Source: Apium graveolens
Lineage: Eukaryota > Streptophyta > Magnoliopsida > Apiales > Apiaceae
Length of the DNA: 64,000 bases
Direction of reading: 5' to 3'
Assembly: GCF_009905375.1 (NCBI RefSeq)
Contig: NW_027417475.1
Location: 1 to 64,000, forward strand
In this document: piece by piece, positions 26,881 to 40,287 of the stretch
How positions within the stretch are numbered: position 1 is the stretch's first letter
Layout: the number at the start of each line of letters is the position of its first letter
The notes under the pieces: model-generated
The model's input: the letters and a program-made list of their open reading frames with translations, nothing else
Database searches by the model: none
What the model was told of the DNA's origin: nothing
Made by a program: the position numbers and the translations under genes

Positions 26881-27435
26881 CTTTAAGAATTAGTGGAGAA
26901 ATTTTTCAGAACTATATAGACAATGGTTCTAGTAATAGTAAATGGTATTTTGATATGCCCTGTATCTAGGGAATACAGGAGGAACGATTGAAGGAAAACC
27001 TTAGAGGTTTTACGAGGAGAAAGGTAATATTCAAAATTCTCAAGAATAAGAAATGTTGATAAAGGAAATATGACGTAATTATATTGATGCCAAGTGGGGC
27101 ACGTGTTAAACCACGAGAAAGTATGGATCGAACCAGTAAAGGTCGAAATTGTTCAGGGCAATTAGAGCCTAAGATAAAAGATATTCTAAGTATGATTGAG
27201 AGTCAGTCGTGATAGTGATTAACCTCTAAAGACTGAGGCAATAACTTATGGAAAAATGGTGATATTTTTTTTTACTCATCTGATTTTAAGGAAAACATCT
27301 TCACATAAGTTGTGATTGAAATGAGGTAGAAAATTTATTTGGAGGTGGTTAAAATGACATTGACTGTAAGGAAATTTTACTATCAGGAAAGGCCAAAGAG
27401 GTGGCCGACACTTTAACGGTAAAAGGATAATTGTA
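26881..27435 (+). pseudogene. RT C-terminal and RNase H end remnant
   Basis: Fragments follow the chromovirus RT thumb region: a KFFRT-like start at 26897, a TLEVLRGE-like segment near 27000, KILKNKKC near 27035, and an LNHEKVWIEPVKVEIVQG-like segment at about 27106-27160. They are followed by the RNase H end GKAKEVADTL at about 27382-27412. The catalytic FIDD-type motif is not preserved, and stops are frequent. Confidence 0.7.
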
Positions 27436-28859
27436 GGCGCTTGTGCCAAAGGAAATACAGTGATGATGGTTAAAGCTATGAAGGTTGTATTATGGTTTGG
27501 AAGATTGACATTCCTTCTGATGACTGTGCAATACCCAACCGTAATAGTAGTTGGTAAAGGTTTAATTCGTGTAATCGCCATATGCGGGCTATCTATCTCA
27601 GAAGGTACTATCTTGAGAATGAGCCTGGACCATGTTTCAAAAGGACTAAACGAACCTTTGAGTTAAGTCTTCTATCGAAGGCATATGATTAAGAATGGTA
27701 TTAACCTGCTATCGTTGCTTTGATTGAACCTCTTCTGCAATTTTATCTGCTTCATGTCATGTATGTATGTCAGGATCAGGAGTGTTCTTCATGAATCAGG
27801 AATGGTGATTATGTTACCTCCTTAGAAGAATTTGATACGATATGTATGGACTCCGTATGGTTATATATTAAGATTTCATGGAAAGCGTATGACGACAGTA
27901 GGTCAGTGGTGGACCATAGTAATGCAGCAATGATTCTGCGAGTAATGAGCCGATTACAACCGTGAGAGTTGTATTGGAATGGATGTTGAGATTGAGTACC
28001 CCTAATCGGGTCGTGTTGGCGTATAAGTTATCTTTGATAGAAAAACTAGGTCAATTATTTACCTTTTGAATATTTATTCTTTCTTATCAATAGAGAGTCG
28101 TATTACTATACGAGGAAGGTTGCAGTGCAAGCATAAAATTCTAGTAACGATGATGTCTAGAATAAGATCCCAGATTCGATTTTCGATATCGAGGGAGTTT
28201 TAAAGGTGATTGTATAAGCTCGAGGAAGAGCATGGGTCCATAGAATGATGGACGGAATAGCGAAAATATTTAGGCATGTGGAATACGATGCTATAATACT
28301 TGATGTTGATATAAATACATATATGTTTTGTTCTCCTATGACAAACCTCTATAGTTCAGAGGTAGATTCCAAGCCAGCTATTTTATGGCAATAATTTTTT
28401 TTTACGAATATACAATTCTCTTCAGTTCGTTTTTTTCTCTTCTTTTCATTTCATGTAAGCTGAGAAGAACAACCCTTCCAGAAGGGGAGGTATTGCCGAA
28501 TGACTATCTATCTTTGTGATAGAAGCCTAGTAGGATACCAACTATTATTTAATTGCTTGTCAAGTACTAAAGGCTGGCCACCTTTTGTACTAACTTTGCG
28601 ATATAACAAGTGTTCATGATCATAGTGATCTCTCAATAAATTCTTTTACTTCTATATGAAGGACCAAGCTTTCGAAGATGGAAGCAGCTAAAGGAAGTAG
28701 TATCAGTACGGTGGTATTCTGATTCTAACGCGTTCGTGATACTAAGGTTGATGTGGTTATTAAAAGGTTATAGAACGCTAACGAGCAAAAGTATAACCAG
28801 TATAATAGTAGGAACGGAAGGTAGTAGCGATTATGAACTGGAAAAGAATGGGTATTAAG
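27436..28859 (+). pseudogene. Strongly decayed integrase core region
   Basis: The position between RNase H and the integrase C-terminal part implies integrase. Only weak traces remain, such as an IDRKTR-like piece near 28035 that may correspond to the VDRLTKS motif. I see no defensible D,D-35-E triad. Short open frames such as 27460-27666 are chance. Confidence 0.45.
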
Positions 28860-29625
28860 AAGCAAAAGCTCTAATGCTAAAAGCTATAATGAGAGTCTGT
28901 GCCATAGACTTGAAAGAAATTGGAATGATCACTTAACACGGATCGAATTTTCTTACGACAATAGATCATATGTCAGTATTGAGATATCGCCTTATGAGAT
29001 CCTTGAGGGAAGACAATGTCGATCTCCCTTATGTTAGGATGAAGTTGTAGAGCGCAAGATGCTCGGACCCGCAGTAGTCCAAAGGACCAGGGATATAATA
29101 GATCTAATCAGAGGACGGCTGGTAGTAGTCCAAGATGGACAAAAGAGGTATGCTGATTTGACTCAAAAGGACAAAGAGTATGAAATAGGGGACCTAGTAA
29201 TGTTATAGGTATCCCTTGGAAAGGATTGATGAGGTTCGGAAAGAAACGAAAGCTAAGTCTATAATTTGTTGGACCCTTGGATATATTAAGACGTTTTGGG
29301 AAGTTAGCATATGAGCTAGCCCTACCCCCGAACATGTAGCAAGTTCATAATGTGTTCCACATATCAATGTTAAGAAAGTGTAATTCCGATGCCAGATAAA
29401 TAAGGGCATATGAGCGCATAGACATGCAACTCGACGTAACCTATATGGAGCAACCAGGAAGGGTTATAGATTGAAAAAGGAACAATTGCTTAGGAAAAGG
29501 GTTATCAAACTAGTCAGAGTTTGATGGTAGAACCACAATGTGGGAAAATTTACTCGAGAGTTAGAAAGTGCAATGCTAAGAGAGTATCCCTATTCATTTT
29601 CTATCTGATTCCGGGACGGAATCCT
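28860..29625 (+). pseudogene. Integrase C-terminal part and downstream region remnant
   Basis: This is the best preserved piece. It reads through several stops as an AIDLKE...WNDHL segment near 28908, SPYEILEGRQCRSPL at 28988-29032, a DEVVERKMLGPAVVQ segment near 29040, KRYADLTQKD near 29145, a YELALPPNM segment near 29308, VHNVFHISMLRK at 29345-29380, and ELESAMLREYPY at 29560-29595. This order is that of Tekay/Del chromovirus integrases up to the protein end, where the chromodomain is expected. Stops near 29036 and 29206 confirm it is dead. Confidence 0.87.
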
Positions 29626-29628
29626 TTT

Positions 29629-29641
29629 AAGGAGGGGAGAC
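29629..29641 (+). other. Polypurine tract of the Tekay-type element
   Basis: The purine-rich aaggaggggaga plus one base lies immediately before the 3' LTR and would prime plus-strand synthesis. Confidence 0.85.
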
Positions 29642-31671
29642 TGTAATAACCCCAATTTTTGGAAATTTTTTTGAAACCCTTATGAATAGTATTTTTGCTG
29701 AATGAGAAAAGTTTTCATGCCACACTATGTAGGGGTTCTGTTATGGATATTCTGAGATTTTATTAGTACTCTACATGGTATATAAGTGTATGTAAAGATC
29801 GTCAGAATCCAATTCCGAACACTTTGATTTTTCCCGGAAATCCACTAGATACGGAAAGAATTGAGTATAAGGTAACAGGATAAAAAGGATTTAAATTAAT
29901 GGATTATAAGAGAGGATCAAAAAAGGAATATAATATATTGAGAAAGGTTAAGGGAACCTAAATAATAAGATCCCGGGTATGATCCCTCAAACGATAAACG
30001 AAACCGAAAGTTAAGCGAACCGTATAACAGATCAGCGGTCATTAGGCAAGCAATTAGGAGTTAATCAAGGAGGTTAGGGATGATGATGTCATCAAGCCAA
30101 CAAGGTGTGGACAAGTGGAAGCATTATGACATGTGCAAGATGACATAAGCATGACAAGGGGTTTTGTTTTGTTGGTTGATTTTGGGCCATGTAAAATTTA
30201 CCATGGTAAAAAGCTAAAACATTTTCCAAGGCCAAAAAGGAGAAGCAACCAAGCAAATATCATAAAACACAAAAATTAGAAGTTGACTTTCCTATTTCAA
30301 GAAGAAAGCTCTCGGCTAAAACAAACCCAGTAACTTCAAACTGCCATATCTCCTTCAATACGCACTCAAATGTTGTGTTCTATAGCTCGTTGGAAAGGTA
30401 TTGAGATTTCCTACAACTCTTGTTCACAAGTCTCTTCCAAACAAGCATGGTAAGACCCTCATTTTTACAGTTCTTTAAATCGGACTTTTAGAAACTTCAA
30501 AGCCTAACTTTGTGTTCTTGATTTCTTTGGAAAGATCAAGCTTGTAGGAGGCTCCCTAAAGCTTCCTAGCAACTTAACACCTCCCAAGGAAGGTATAAAT
30601 CTTCACACCCTTTAGTAATAAGTTTGAATGTTGAAGTTTGGAGATGGTTTGGATGGATGAGTAGTAATTTGAATGATAAGCATGATTCGAGCTTTATTGT
30701 TAAGTAGTTTATTTGAATTTGGAGATGTTATAATATATGATTGGATTGAGATCCTTGAGCTTATTATGACTGAAATCAGTAGCATTGATGTGTATCTTGA
30801 GTTGTTGTTGATTGGTAGTTGGATTGATATGATTTGGAATGGTAAAAATTTGGGAAATCACGTAAACATAGCCGTCGTAACGTCCGATTTTCTTTAGACT
30901 GTTTTTGTGCATAACATTAGGACCCGAGAACCCCCTGCTATATTATGACCATTGCCATGTTTAGATAGTTCGTGTTACGAGCTTCGTTTTGATATGTAGT
31001 TCATTCGATTCCGATGCACGGTTTAGGAGAAACGACCGTTTTAAGTAACGGCGTTTCGCGACCGAACCATTACCCCTCGCCTTACTTTGAAACCTTGGTT
31101 AAGGACCTTAAAGGGTTAATTAATGTATGAAACATTTATGGTAAGTGTGTTAGGCAGTTGGTAAGACACTCGCGAAGGAATCGCTTTAAAACTCATAATG
31201 GTTAAATTATTAAAAATGGTGGAGCCGAGGGTACCCGAGTGACTTAAGCGAATCAGTAAGCGCAGAACAAGTGTTAGAGTCTAAGTTAATTAAAGTATAG
31301 ATTTACAAGTGACTTTGGTTTAATTCCAACTTACTTGTTGTTTATAGGTTACCAGACTCGTCCCGAGCCATTTGTAACCCCCAGTCGCTCAGGCAAGTTT
31401 TCTACCCGTTATATTGTTGTTGTGATGTATATATGTATATGCATTATCTTGTGATAGATGCATGTTGGTTAATTAGCAACTTTTGCGATATATAGAAGCA
31501 TGCTGATATGGTATATATATGCATGCCTATTTCGTATTCTTGCCATATATATCTGTTGCTTCAGTTGATAATACCTATGCTAGAGAATAGCAGTAATTTG
31601 CATATACCCTTAGTATAGGGACCCAAAGGTGAAAACATTTTCTAAAACCGGGAGTCGAGGATCCCGAGTAG

Positions 31672-31714
<43 letters not shown>

Positions 31715-33965
31715 TTATAGTTTTCAAAACTATTAATCGAATAAGGTTTATTCGATAACTTTATTTTATTATTGAATATTATTTCGAATATTCATCCGAG
31801 GACTTATGACTCCTTTATTTTATTATTGAATATTATTTCGAATATTCATCCGAGGACTTATGACTCCTTTATTTTATTATTGAATATTATTTCGAATATT
31901 CATCCGAGGACTTATGACTCCCTTATTTTATTATTGAATATTATTTCGAATATTCATTCGAGGGCTTATGACTCAGCTTATTTTATTTATTGAATATTAT
32001 TTGAATATTCATTTGAGGATCTATGACTCCGATTATTTGCTGAGATATATTCTTTATTTTATTAAAGAATAAGGTGTCGATAATCAAACTCACTTTTGAT
32101 TATTCAAATAAAGATAGTACTTTCGTATAGGTATATCTTTGGTTATTTAATATTCATTTCAAGTATAAGTTTTAAAACTTCTACTTCAATTATTTTTATA
32201 AAGATTATTCTTTATTGGAATATTATTTAAATAATAATATTCAGATATTTTCTAATATATTGGGACTGATTTACCCTGTTAAATCAGCATCACTCCAAAC
32301 ATTCTTAAAAATGTTTTGCGAGTCTTCAAAATGATTTTTAAAAGTTAGAGCGGATCCCAAAACTCATTTTTATATTTGAGATCCTCCTTTCGAAGGGAAT
32401 TTAAATACTCGCTCAAAACCTGAGGGATCCGGCTCTGTGGTGTGTTTTATATTCGCAACAAGGTTGTTGTTTTGATAAATGAATTGATTACTTACCCAAC
32501 ACTCGGGAAGTAAAATTCTTGGAACAAGTTAATCCATTAACAGGCATCGCCTGGGAAATATCGGTGAGTTTTCCTTTCCAACTAGATACGACTTTTTGGT
32601 GGAGCCGTATCAACAAGTTTCTACTTGGGGAAAGGGGGAACGAGCTTTACGTTTCAGAGTCATGGATTTCATCTGAACTAGGAGTGGCGTAAGTGGTCGA
32701 GTGGCGCCGGCCCAGCCTTATTAAATTGGCCCAAATGGCCTGGAAGTTCCGCTAAGGCGGTCCATTCCTTAGGAGTTCAGTGTTCGGTTGACAAGTAAAT
32801 CCGACAGGTTCTCCTCTACATGTAGAAAATGGTGGGGTTGCACTACTACGACTGATCATCGTAAGTGGTCTTCCTGGCACGGAAAACTCCCGTAATGAGT
32901 TCATCATCCAATTGGATATTTCTGCAACACTACCCAGAGCACTTCGATAGAAAGGCTACGGTTGGGCGATTGTTGAGTGTTGGCAGGTTCAAGTTTTCAA
33001 AATGATGTTTGCATCAAATGAAGTATCTCGTAACTTCATTTTATTTTGATGATATTTCAAAGATTTAATCTATTCAAATCTGGTCTTGTAGTCTCATCTA
33101 TGTGATGAACTTTTGAAACTAATTATAACTTGAACGGTGGTAGTTCAAGTAGTATTTGGAAAAGATGTAAGTATATTGGAGTATCTTGTAACTTCATCTT
33201 TTAAACTTATATCTAGTAAATGATTATCTTATGCATGACAAAGATTTTCAGAAAAATGTTGAGACAAGGTTATATATATGAGATCACCTTGCAACGATAT
33301 TTTTATACAGTTATACACTGAAACTCTGTGTGTATTATGCATGGAAGAGGACTTCCAATATTTTGAAAAGTATATATGTATATATATATACTGAATATTT
33401 TGCGACTTCATCGCATTAAGATATCAACTTGGTTCATTTCTTTTGACCAAGACTTTCATGAGTACTATGAGAAGGCTCATATATTGTTAATCATTATACA
33501 TATTATTTTGGTGGGCTTGCTGCTCACCCTTGCTTTCTTCTTTCATCACACAACATCAGATAGACAAGATGAACATGACCAAGCTCCCAATTCACGAGTG
33601 GATAGGAAACGTTCCGCAGCTTCCTATAGGCATTGAAGTCGCTGTAGCTGAGGTAGGAACTACCCATAGGCTAGGCTTTCAACTTTTGATGTACCAGATT
33701 TATGTATATTATGAATTGTAATAATGGCAAGGAAAATGTAAATTTATTCAGAAAACCTTTTAAGGTGTATTCGCAGATAATTGTGGAATAAAACGACTTG
33801 TGATTATTTTTGGATATTCATCTCTGAGACTATAACTTGTGGTGTGTGTGTTTATTATGGGGTCACAGTAAAGAGTAGTTGATTATTTATTAAGATTGGG
33901 TGTTATTAAGGGAAATGGAACTCGTGACAACCCGGATCCCCGACCCCGGATTTGGGGGTGTTACA
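29642..33965 (+). repeat. 3' LTR of the Tekay-type element (4324 bp)
   Basis: It matches the 5' LTR at offset 9833, then 9839 after the TA run. By eye there are about 27 base differences over 4.3 kb, for example gatcg/gatca at 20085/29918 and tggcgc/tggcac at 23038/32877. Confidence 0.96.
31674..32030. repeat. TA microsatellite and 54-bp minisatellite in the 3' LTR
   Basis: This is the counterpart of 21840-22191. The TA run is at about 31674-31712 and the five 54-bp copies at about 31761-32030. Confidence 0.93.
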
Positions 33966-33970
33966 CACGA
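33966..33970. repeat. Target-site duplication, right (Tekay element)
   Basis: The five bases cacga follow the LTR end gtgttaca and resume the satellite monomer as cacgatgtctgg. Confidence 0.95.
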
Positions 33971-34856
33971 TGTCTGGAGCAAAAATTGAGGCGGCCCATT
34001 TTTTCGATTTCTTTTCGTAATTTGTCCCTGTGGATTTATGAAATTGCATTCGCGTCCATTCGGGGTCGTCCGGAAGTGAATCGGAGCTGAAACGAATGGA
34101 ACTCGGTTTCTGAATAATCCTCGTAGGGGTAGTACACGAGGTCTGGAGCAAAAATTGAGGCGGCCCGTTTTTTTGATTTCTTTTCGTAATTTGTCCCTAT
34201 GGATTTATGAAATTGCATTCGCGTCCATTCGGGGTCGTCCGGAAGTGAATCGGAGCTGAAATGAATGGAACTCGTTTTCCGAATAATCCTCGTAGGGGGT
34301 AGTACACGAGGTCTGGAGCAAAAATTGAGGCGGCCCGTTTTTTCGATTTCTTTTCATAATTTGTCCCTATGGATTTATGAAATTGCATTCGCGTCCATTC
34401 GGGGTCCTCCGGGAGTGAATCGGAGCTGAAAGGAATGGAACTCGGTTTCCGAATAATCCTCGTAGGGGGTAGTACACGATGTCTGGAGCAAAAAGTGTGG
34501 CGGCCCATTTTTTCGATTTCTTTTCGTAATTTGTCCCTGTGGATTTATGAACTTGCATTCGCATCCATTCGGGGTCATCCGGAAGTGAATCGGAGCTGAA
34601 ATGAATGGAACTCGATTTCTGAATAATCCTCGTAGGGGTAGTACACGAGGTCTGGAGCAAAAATTGAGGCGGCCCATTTTTTCGATTTCTTTTCGTAATT
34701 TGTCCCTGTGGATTTATGAAATTACATTCACGTCCATTCAGGGTCGTCCGGAAGTGAATCGGAGCTGAAATGAATGGAACCCGTTTTTCGAATAATCCTC
34801 GTAGTGGGTGGTGGTACACGAGGTCTGGAGCAAAAATTGAGGCGGCATATTTTTTC

Positions 34857-37800
34857 GAATTCTTTTCATATCCCTATGGATTTATGAAATTGCATTCGCG
34901 TCCATTCGGGGTCGTCCGGGAGTGAATCGGAGCTGAAACGAATGGAACTCGATTTCCGAATAATCCTCGTCGGGGGTAGTACACGTGGTCTGGAGCAAAA
35001 ATTGAGGGGCCCGTTTTTTTAATTTCTTTTCATAAATTGTCCCTATGGATTTATGAAATTGCATTCACGTCTGTTCGGGGTCGTCCGGGAGTGAATCGGA
35101 GCTGAAACGAATGTAACTCGGTTTCCGAATAATCCTCGTAGGTGGGTAGTACACGAGGTCTGGAGAAAAAATTGAGGCGGCCCATTTTTTCGATTTTTTT
35201 GATAATTTGTCCCTATGGATTTATGAAATTGCATTCGCGACCATTCGGGGTCGTCCGGGAGTGAATCGGAGCTGAAACGAATCGAAATCTATTTCTGAAT
35301 AATCTTCGTATGGGGTAGTACATGAGGTCTGGAGCCAAAATTGAGGCGGCCCGTTTTTTTTGATTTCTTTTCATAATTTGTCCGTATGGATTTATGAAAT
35401 TGTATTCGCGACCATTCGGGGTCGTCCGGGAGTGAATCGGAGCTGAAACGAATCGAAATCGGTTTCCGAATAATCTTCGTAGGGAGTAGTACACGAGGTC
35501 TGGAGCAAAAATTGAGGCAGCCCGTTTTTCGATTTCTTTTCATAATTTATCCCTATGGATTTATGAAATTGCATTCGCATCCAGTTAGGGTCATCCGGAA
35601 GTGAATTGGAGCTGAAACGAATGGAACTCGGTTTCCGAATAATCCTCGTTAGGGGGTAGTACACGAGGTCTGGAGAAAAAATTGAGGCAGCCCGTTTTTT
35701 TCGATTTCTTTTCATAATTTGTCCCTATGGATTTATGAAATTGCATTCGCGTCCATTCGGGGTCCTCCGGGAGTGAATCGGAGCTGAAATGAATAGAACT
35801 CGGTTTCCGAATATTCCTCGTAGGGGTAGTACACGATGTCTGGAGCAAAAATTGAGGCGGCCCATTTTTTCGATTTCTTTTCGTAATTTGTCCCTGTGGA
35901 TTTATGAAATTGCATTCGCGTCCATTCGGGGTCGTCCGGAAGTGAATCGGAGCTGAAACGAATGGAACTCGGTTTCTGAATAATCCTCGTAGGGGTAATA
36001 CACGAGGTCTGGAGCAAAAATTGAGGCGGCCTGTTTTTTTGATTTCTTTTCGTAATTTGTCCCTGTGGATTTATGAAATTGCATTCGCGTCCATTCGGGG
36101 TCGTCCGGAAGTGAATCGGAGCTGAAACGAATGGAACTCGTTTTCCGAATAATCCTCGTAGGGGGTAGTACACGAGGTCTGGAGCAAAAATTGAGGCGGC
36201 CCGTTTTTTCGATTTCTTTTCATAATTTGTCCCTATGGATTTATGAAATTGCATTCGCATCCAGTTGGGGTCGTCCAGAAGTGAATTGGAGCTGAAACGA
36301 ATGGAACTCGGTTTTCGAATAATCCTCGTAGGGGGTAGTACACGAGGTCTGGAGAAAAAATTGAGGCGGCCCATTTTTTCGATTTCTTTTCATAATTTGT
36401 CCCTATGGATTTATGAAATTGCATTCGCGTCCATTCGAGGTCCTTCGGGAGTGAATCGGAGCTGAAACGAATGGAACTCGGTTTCTGAATAATCCTCGTA
36501 GGGGGTAGTACACGATGTCTGGAGCAAAAATTGAGGCGGCCCATTTTTTCGATTTCTTTTCGTAATTTGTCCCTGTGGATTTATGAACTTGCATTCGCGT
36601 CCATTCGGGGTCATCCGGAAGTGAATCGGAGCTGAAATGAATGGAACTCGATTTCTGAATAATCCTCGTAGGGGTAGTACACGAGGTTTGGAGCAAAAAT
36701 TGAGGCGGCCCGTTTTTTCAATTTCTTTTCGTAATTTGTCCCTGTGGATTTATGAAATTACATTCACGTCCATTCAGGGTCGTCCGGAAGTGAATCGGAG
36801 CTGAAATGAATGGAACCCGTTTTTCGAATAATCCTCGTAGTGGGTGGTGGTACACGAGGTCTGGAGCAAAAATTGAGGCGGCATATTTTTTCGAATTCTT
36901 TTCATATCCCTATGGATTAATGAAATTGCATTCGCGTCCATTCGGGGTCGTCCGGGAGTGAATCGGAGCTGAAACGAATGGAACTCGATTTCCGAATAAT
37001 CCTCGTAGGGGGTAGTACACGTGGTTTGGAGCAAAAATTGAGGGGCCCGTTTTTTTAATTTCTTTTCATAATTTGCCCCTATGGAATTATGAAATTGCAT
37101 TCACGTCTATTCGGGGTCGTCCGGGAGTGAATCGGAGCTGAAACGAATGTAACTCGGTTTCCGAATAATCCTCGTAGGGGGGTAGTACACGAGGTCTGGA
37201 GCAAAAATTGAGGCGACCCATTTTTTTGATTTCTTTTGATAATTTGTCCCTATGGATTTATGAAATTGCATTCGCGACCATTCGGGGTCGTCCGGGAGTG
37301 AATCGGAGCTGAAACGAATCGAAATCGATTTCTGAATAATCTTCGTATGGGGTAGTACATGAGGTCTGGAGCAAAAATTGAGGCGGCCCGTTTTTTTTGA
37401 TTTCTTTTCATAATTTGTCCGTATGGATTTATGAAATTGTATTCGCGACCATTCGGGGTCGTCCGGGAGTGAATCGGAGCTGAAACGAATCGAAATCGGT
37501 TTCCGAATAATCTTCGTAGGGAGTAGTACACGAGGTTTGGAGCAAAAATTGAGGCGGCCCGTTTTTCGATTTCTTTTCATAATTTATCCCTATGGATTTA
37601 TGAAATTGCATTCGCATCCAGTTAGGGTCATCCGGAAGTGAATTGGAGCTGAAACGAATGGAACTCGGTTTCCGAATAATCCTCGTTAGGGGGTAGTACA
37701 CGGGGTCTGGAGAAAAAATTGAGGCAGCCCGTTTTTTCGATTTCTTTTCATAATTTGTCCCTATGGATTTATGAAATTGCATTCGCGTCCATTCGGGGTC

Positions 37801-38928
37801 CTCCGGGAGTGAATCGGAGCTGAAATGAATAGAACTCGGTTTCCGAATATTCCTCGTAGGGGTAGTACACGATGTCTGGAGCAAAAATTGAGGCGGCCCA
37901 TTTTTTCGATTTCTTTTTGTAATTTGTCCCTGTGGATTTATGAAATTGCATTCGCGTCCATTCGGGGTCGTCCGGAAGTGAATCGGAGCTGAAACGAATG
38001 GAACTCGGTTTCTGGATAATCCTCGTAGGGGTAGTACACGAGGTCTGGAGCAAAAATTGAGGCGGCCCGTTTTTTTGATTTCTTTTCGTAATTTGTCCCT
38101 GTGGATTTATGAAATTGCATTCGCGTCCATTCGGGGTCGTCCGGAAGTGAATCGGAGCTGAAACGAATGGAACTCATTTTCCGAATAATCCTCGTAGGGG
38201 GTAGTACACGAGGTCTGGAGCAAAAATTGAGGCGGCCCATTTTTTCGATTTCTTTTCATAATTTGTCCCTATGGATTTATGAAATTGCATTCGCATCCAG
38301 TTGGGGTCGTCCAGAAGTGAATTGGAGCTGAAACGAATGGAACTCGGTTTTCGAATAATCCTCGTAGGGGGTAGTACACGAGGTCTGGAGAAAAAATTGA
38401 GGCGGCCCATTTTTTCGATTTCTTTTCATAATTTGTCCCTATGGATTTATGAAATTGCATTCGCGTCCATTCGAGGTCCTTCGGGAGTGAATCGGAGCTG
38501 AAATGAATGGAACTCGGTTTCCGAATAATCCTCGTAGGGGGTAGTACACGATGTCTGGAGCAAAAATTGAGGCGGCCCATTTTTTCGATTTCTTTTCGTA
38601 ATTTGTCCCTGTGGATTTATGAACTTGCATTCGCGTCCATTCGGGGTCATCCGGAAGTGAATCGGAGCTGAAACGAATGGAACTCGATTTCTGAATAGTC
38701 CTCGTAGGGGTAGTACACGAGGTTTGGAGCAAAAATTGAGGCGGCCCGTTTTTTCAATTTCTTTTCGTAATTTGTCCCTGTGGATTTATGAAATTACATT
38801 CACGTCCATTCAGGGTCGTCCGGAAGTGAATCGGAGCTGAAATGAATGGAACCCGTTTTTCGAATAATCCTCGTAGTGGGTGGTGGTACACGAGGTCTGG
38901 AGCAAAAATTGAGGCGGCATATTTTTTC
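34857..38928. repeat. Two 12-monomer HOR units (2036 bp each)
   Basis: The units are 34857-36892 and 36893-38928. They match each other at offset 2036 and equal the 11-mer plus one extra monomer between types B and C (gcatccagttggggtcgtcc with ctcggttttcg, near 36260 and 38296). That monomer resembles type J, so it probably arose by a past exchange between types. Confidence 0.85.
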
Positions 38929-40287
38929 GAATTCTTTTCATATCCCTATGGATTTATGAAATTGCATTCGCGTCCATTCGGGGTCATCCGGGAGTGAATC
39001 GGAGCTGAAACGAATGGAACTCGATTTCCGAATAATCCTCGTAGGGGGTAGTACACGTGGTCTGGAGCAAAAATTGAGGGGCCCTGTTTTTTTAATTTCT
39101 TTTCATAATTTGTCCCCTATGGAATTATGAAATTGCATTCACGTCTGTTCGGGGTCGTCCGGGAGTGAATCGGAGCTGAAACGAATGTAACTCGGTTTCC
39201 GAATAATCCTCGTAGGGGGGTAGTACACGAGGTCTGGAGCAAAAATTGAGGCGGCCCATTTTTTTGATTTCTTTTGATAATTTGTCCCTATGGATTTATG
39301 AAATTGCATTCGCGACCATTCGGGGTCGTCCGGGAGTGAATCGGAGCTGAAACGAATCGAAATCGATTTCTGAATAATCTTCGTATGGGGTAGTACATGA
39401 GGTCTGGAGCGAAAATTGAGGCGGCCCGGTTTTTTGATTTCTTTTCATAATTTGTCCGTATGGATTTATGAAATTGCATTCGCGACCATTCGGGGTCGTC
39501 CGGTAGTGAATCGGAGCTGAAACGAATCGAAATCGGTTTCCGAATAATCTTCGTAGGGAGTAGTACACGAGGTCTGGAGCAAAAATTGAGGCGGCCCAGT
39601 TTTTCGATTTCTTTTCATAATTTATCCCTATGGATTTATGAAATTGCATTCGCATCCAGTTGGGGTCATCCGGAAGTGAATTGGAGCTGAAACGGAATGG
39701 AACTCGGTTTCCGAATAATCCTCGTTAGGGGGTAGTACACGAGGTCTGGAGAAAAAATTGAGGCGGCCCGTTTTTTCAATTTCTTTTCATAATTTGTCCC
39801 TATGGATTTATGAAATTGCATTCGCGTCCATTCGGGGTCCTCCGGGAGTGAATCGGAGCTGAAATGAATAGAACTCGGTTTCCGAATAATCCTCGTAGGG
39901 GTAGTACACGATGTCTGGAGCAAAAATTGAGGCGGCCCATTTTTCGATTTCTTTTCGTAATTTATCCCTGTGGATTTATGAACTTGCATTCGCGTCCATT
40001 TGGGGTCATCCGGAAGTGAATCGGAGCTGAAACGAATGGAACTCGATTTCTGAATAATCCTCGTAGGGGTAGTACACGAGGTCTGGAGCAAAAATTGAGG
40101 CGGCCCGTTTTTTCGATTTCTTTTCGTAATTTGTCCCTGTGGATTTATGAAATTACATTCACGTCCATTCAGGGTCGTCCGGAAGTGAATCGGAGCTCAA
40201 ATGAATGGAACCCGTTTTTCGAATAATCCTCGTAGTGGGTGGTGGTACAAGAGGTCTGGAGCAAAAATTGAGGCGGCATATTATTTC
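38929..40287. repeat. Shortened HOR unit, 8 monomers (1359 bp)
   Basis: Types run F, G, H, I, J and then a monomer of type K on its left (gaatagaactcgg) and type C on its right (gaataatcctcg, acgatgtctgg), followed directly by D and E. Types A, B and full C are missing. The K/C hybrid monomer near 39820-39960 marks the likely exchange point. Confidence 0.75.

Larger units (their letters stand above)
19809..33965 (+). mobile_element. Ty3/gypsy chromovirus, Tekay/Del type, decayed interior
   Basis: A 14157-bp LTR retrotransposon is inserted in the satellite. It has TG...CA-ended LTRs (19809-24126 and 29642-33965), a tRNA-Met primer binding site, a polypurine tract and a 5-bp target duplication. 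Lineage is read from conceptual fragments: gag (25545-25930), the end of RT and RNase H, and the integrase C-terminal part with its downstream region (28860-29620), which follow the Tekay/Del pattern closely. By hand I count about 27 substitutions between the LTRs, roughly 0.6%, so the insertion is young. All coding frames are broken by stops and frameshifts and the interior order is abnormal. It must have been mobilised in trans or had its LTRs homogenised. Confidence 0.93.
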
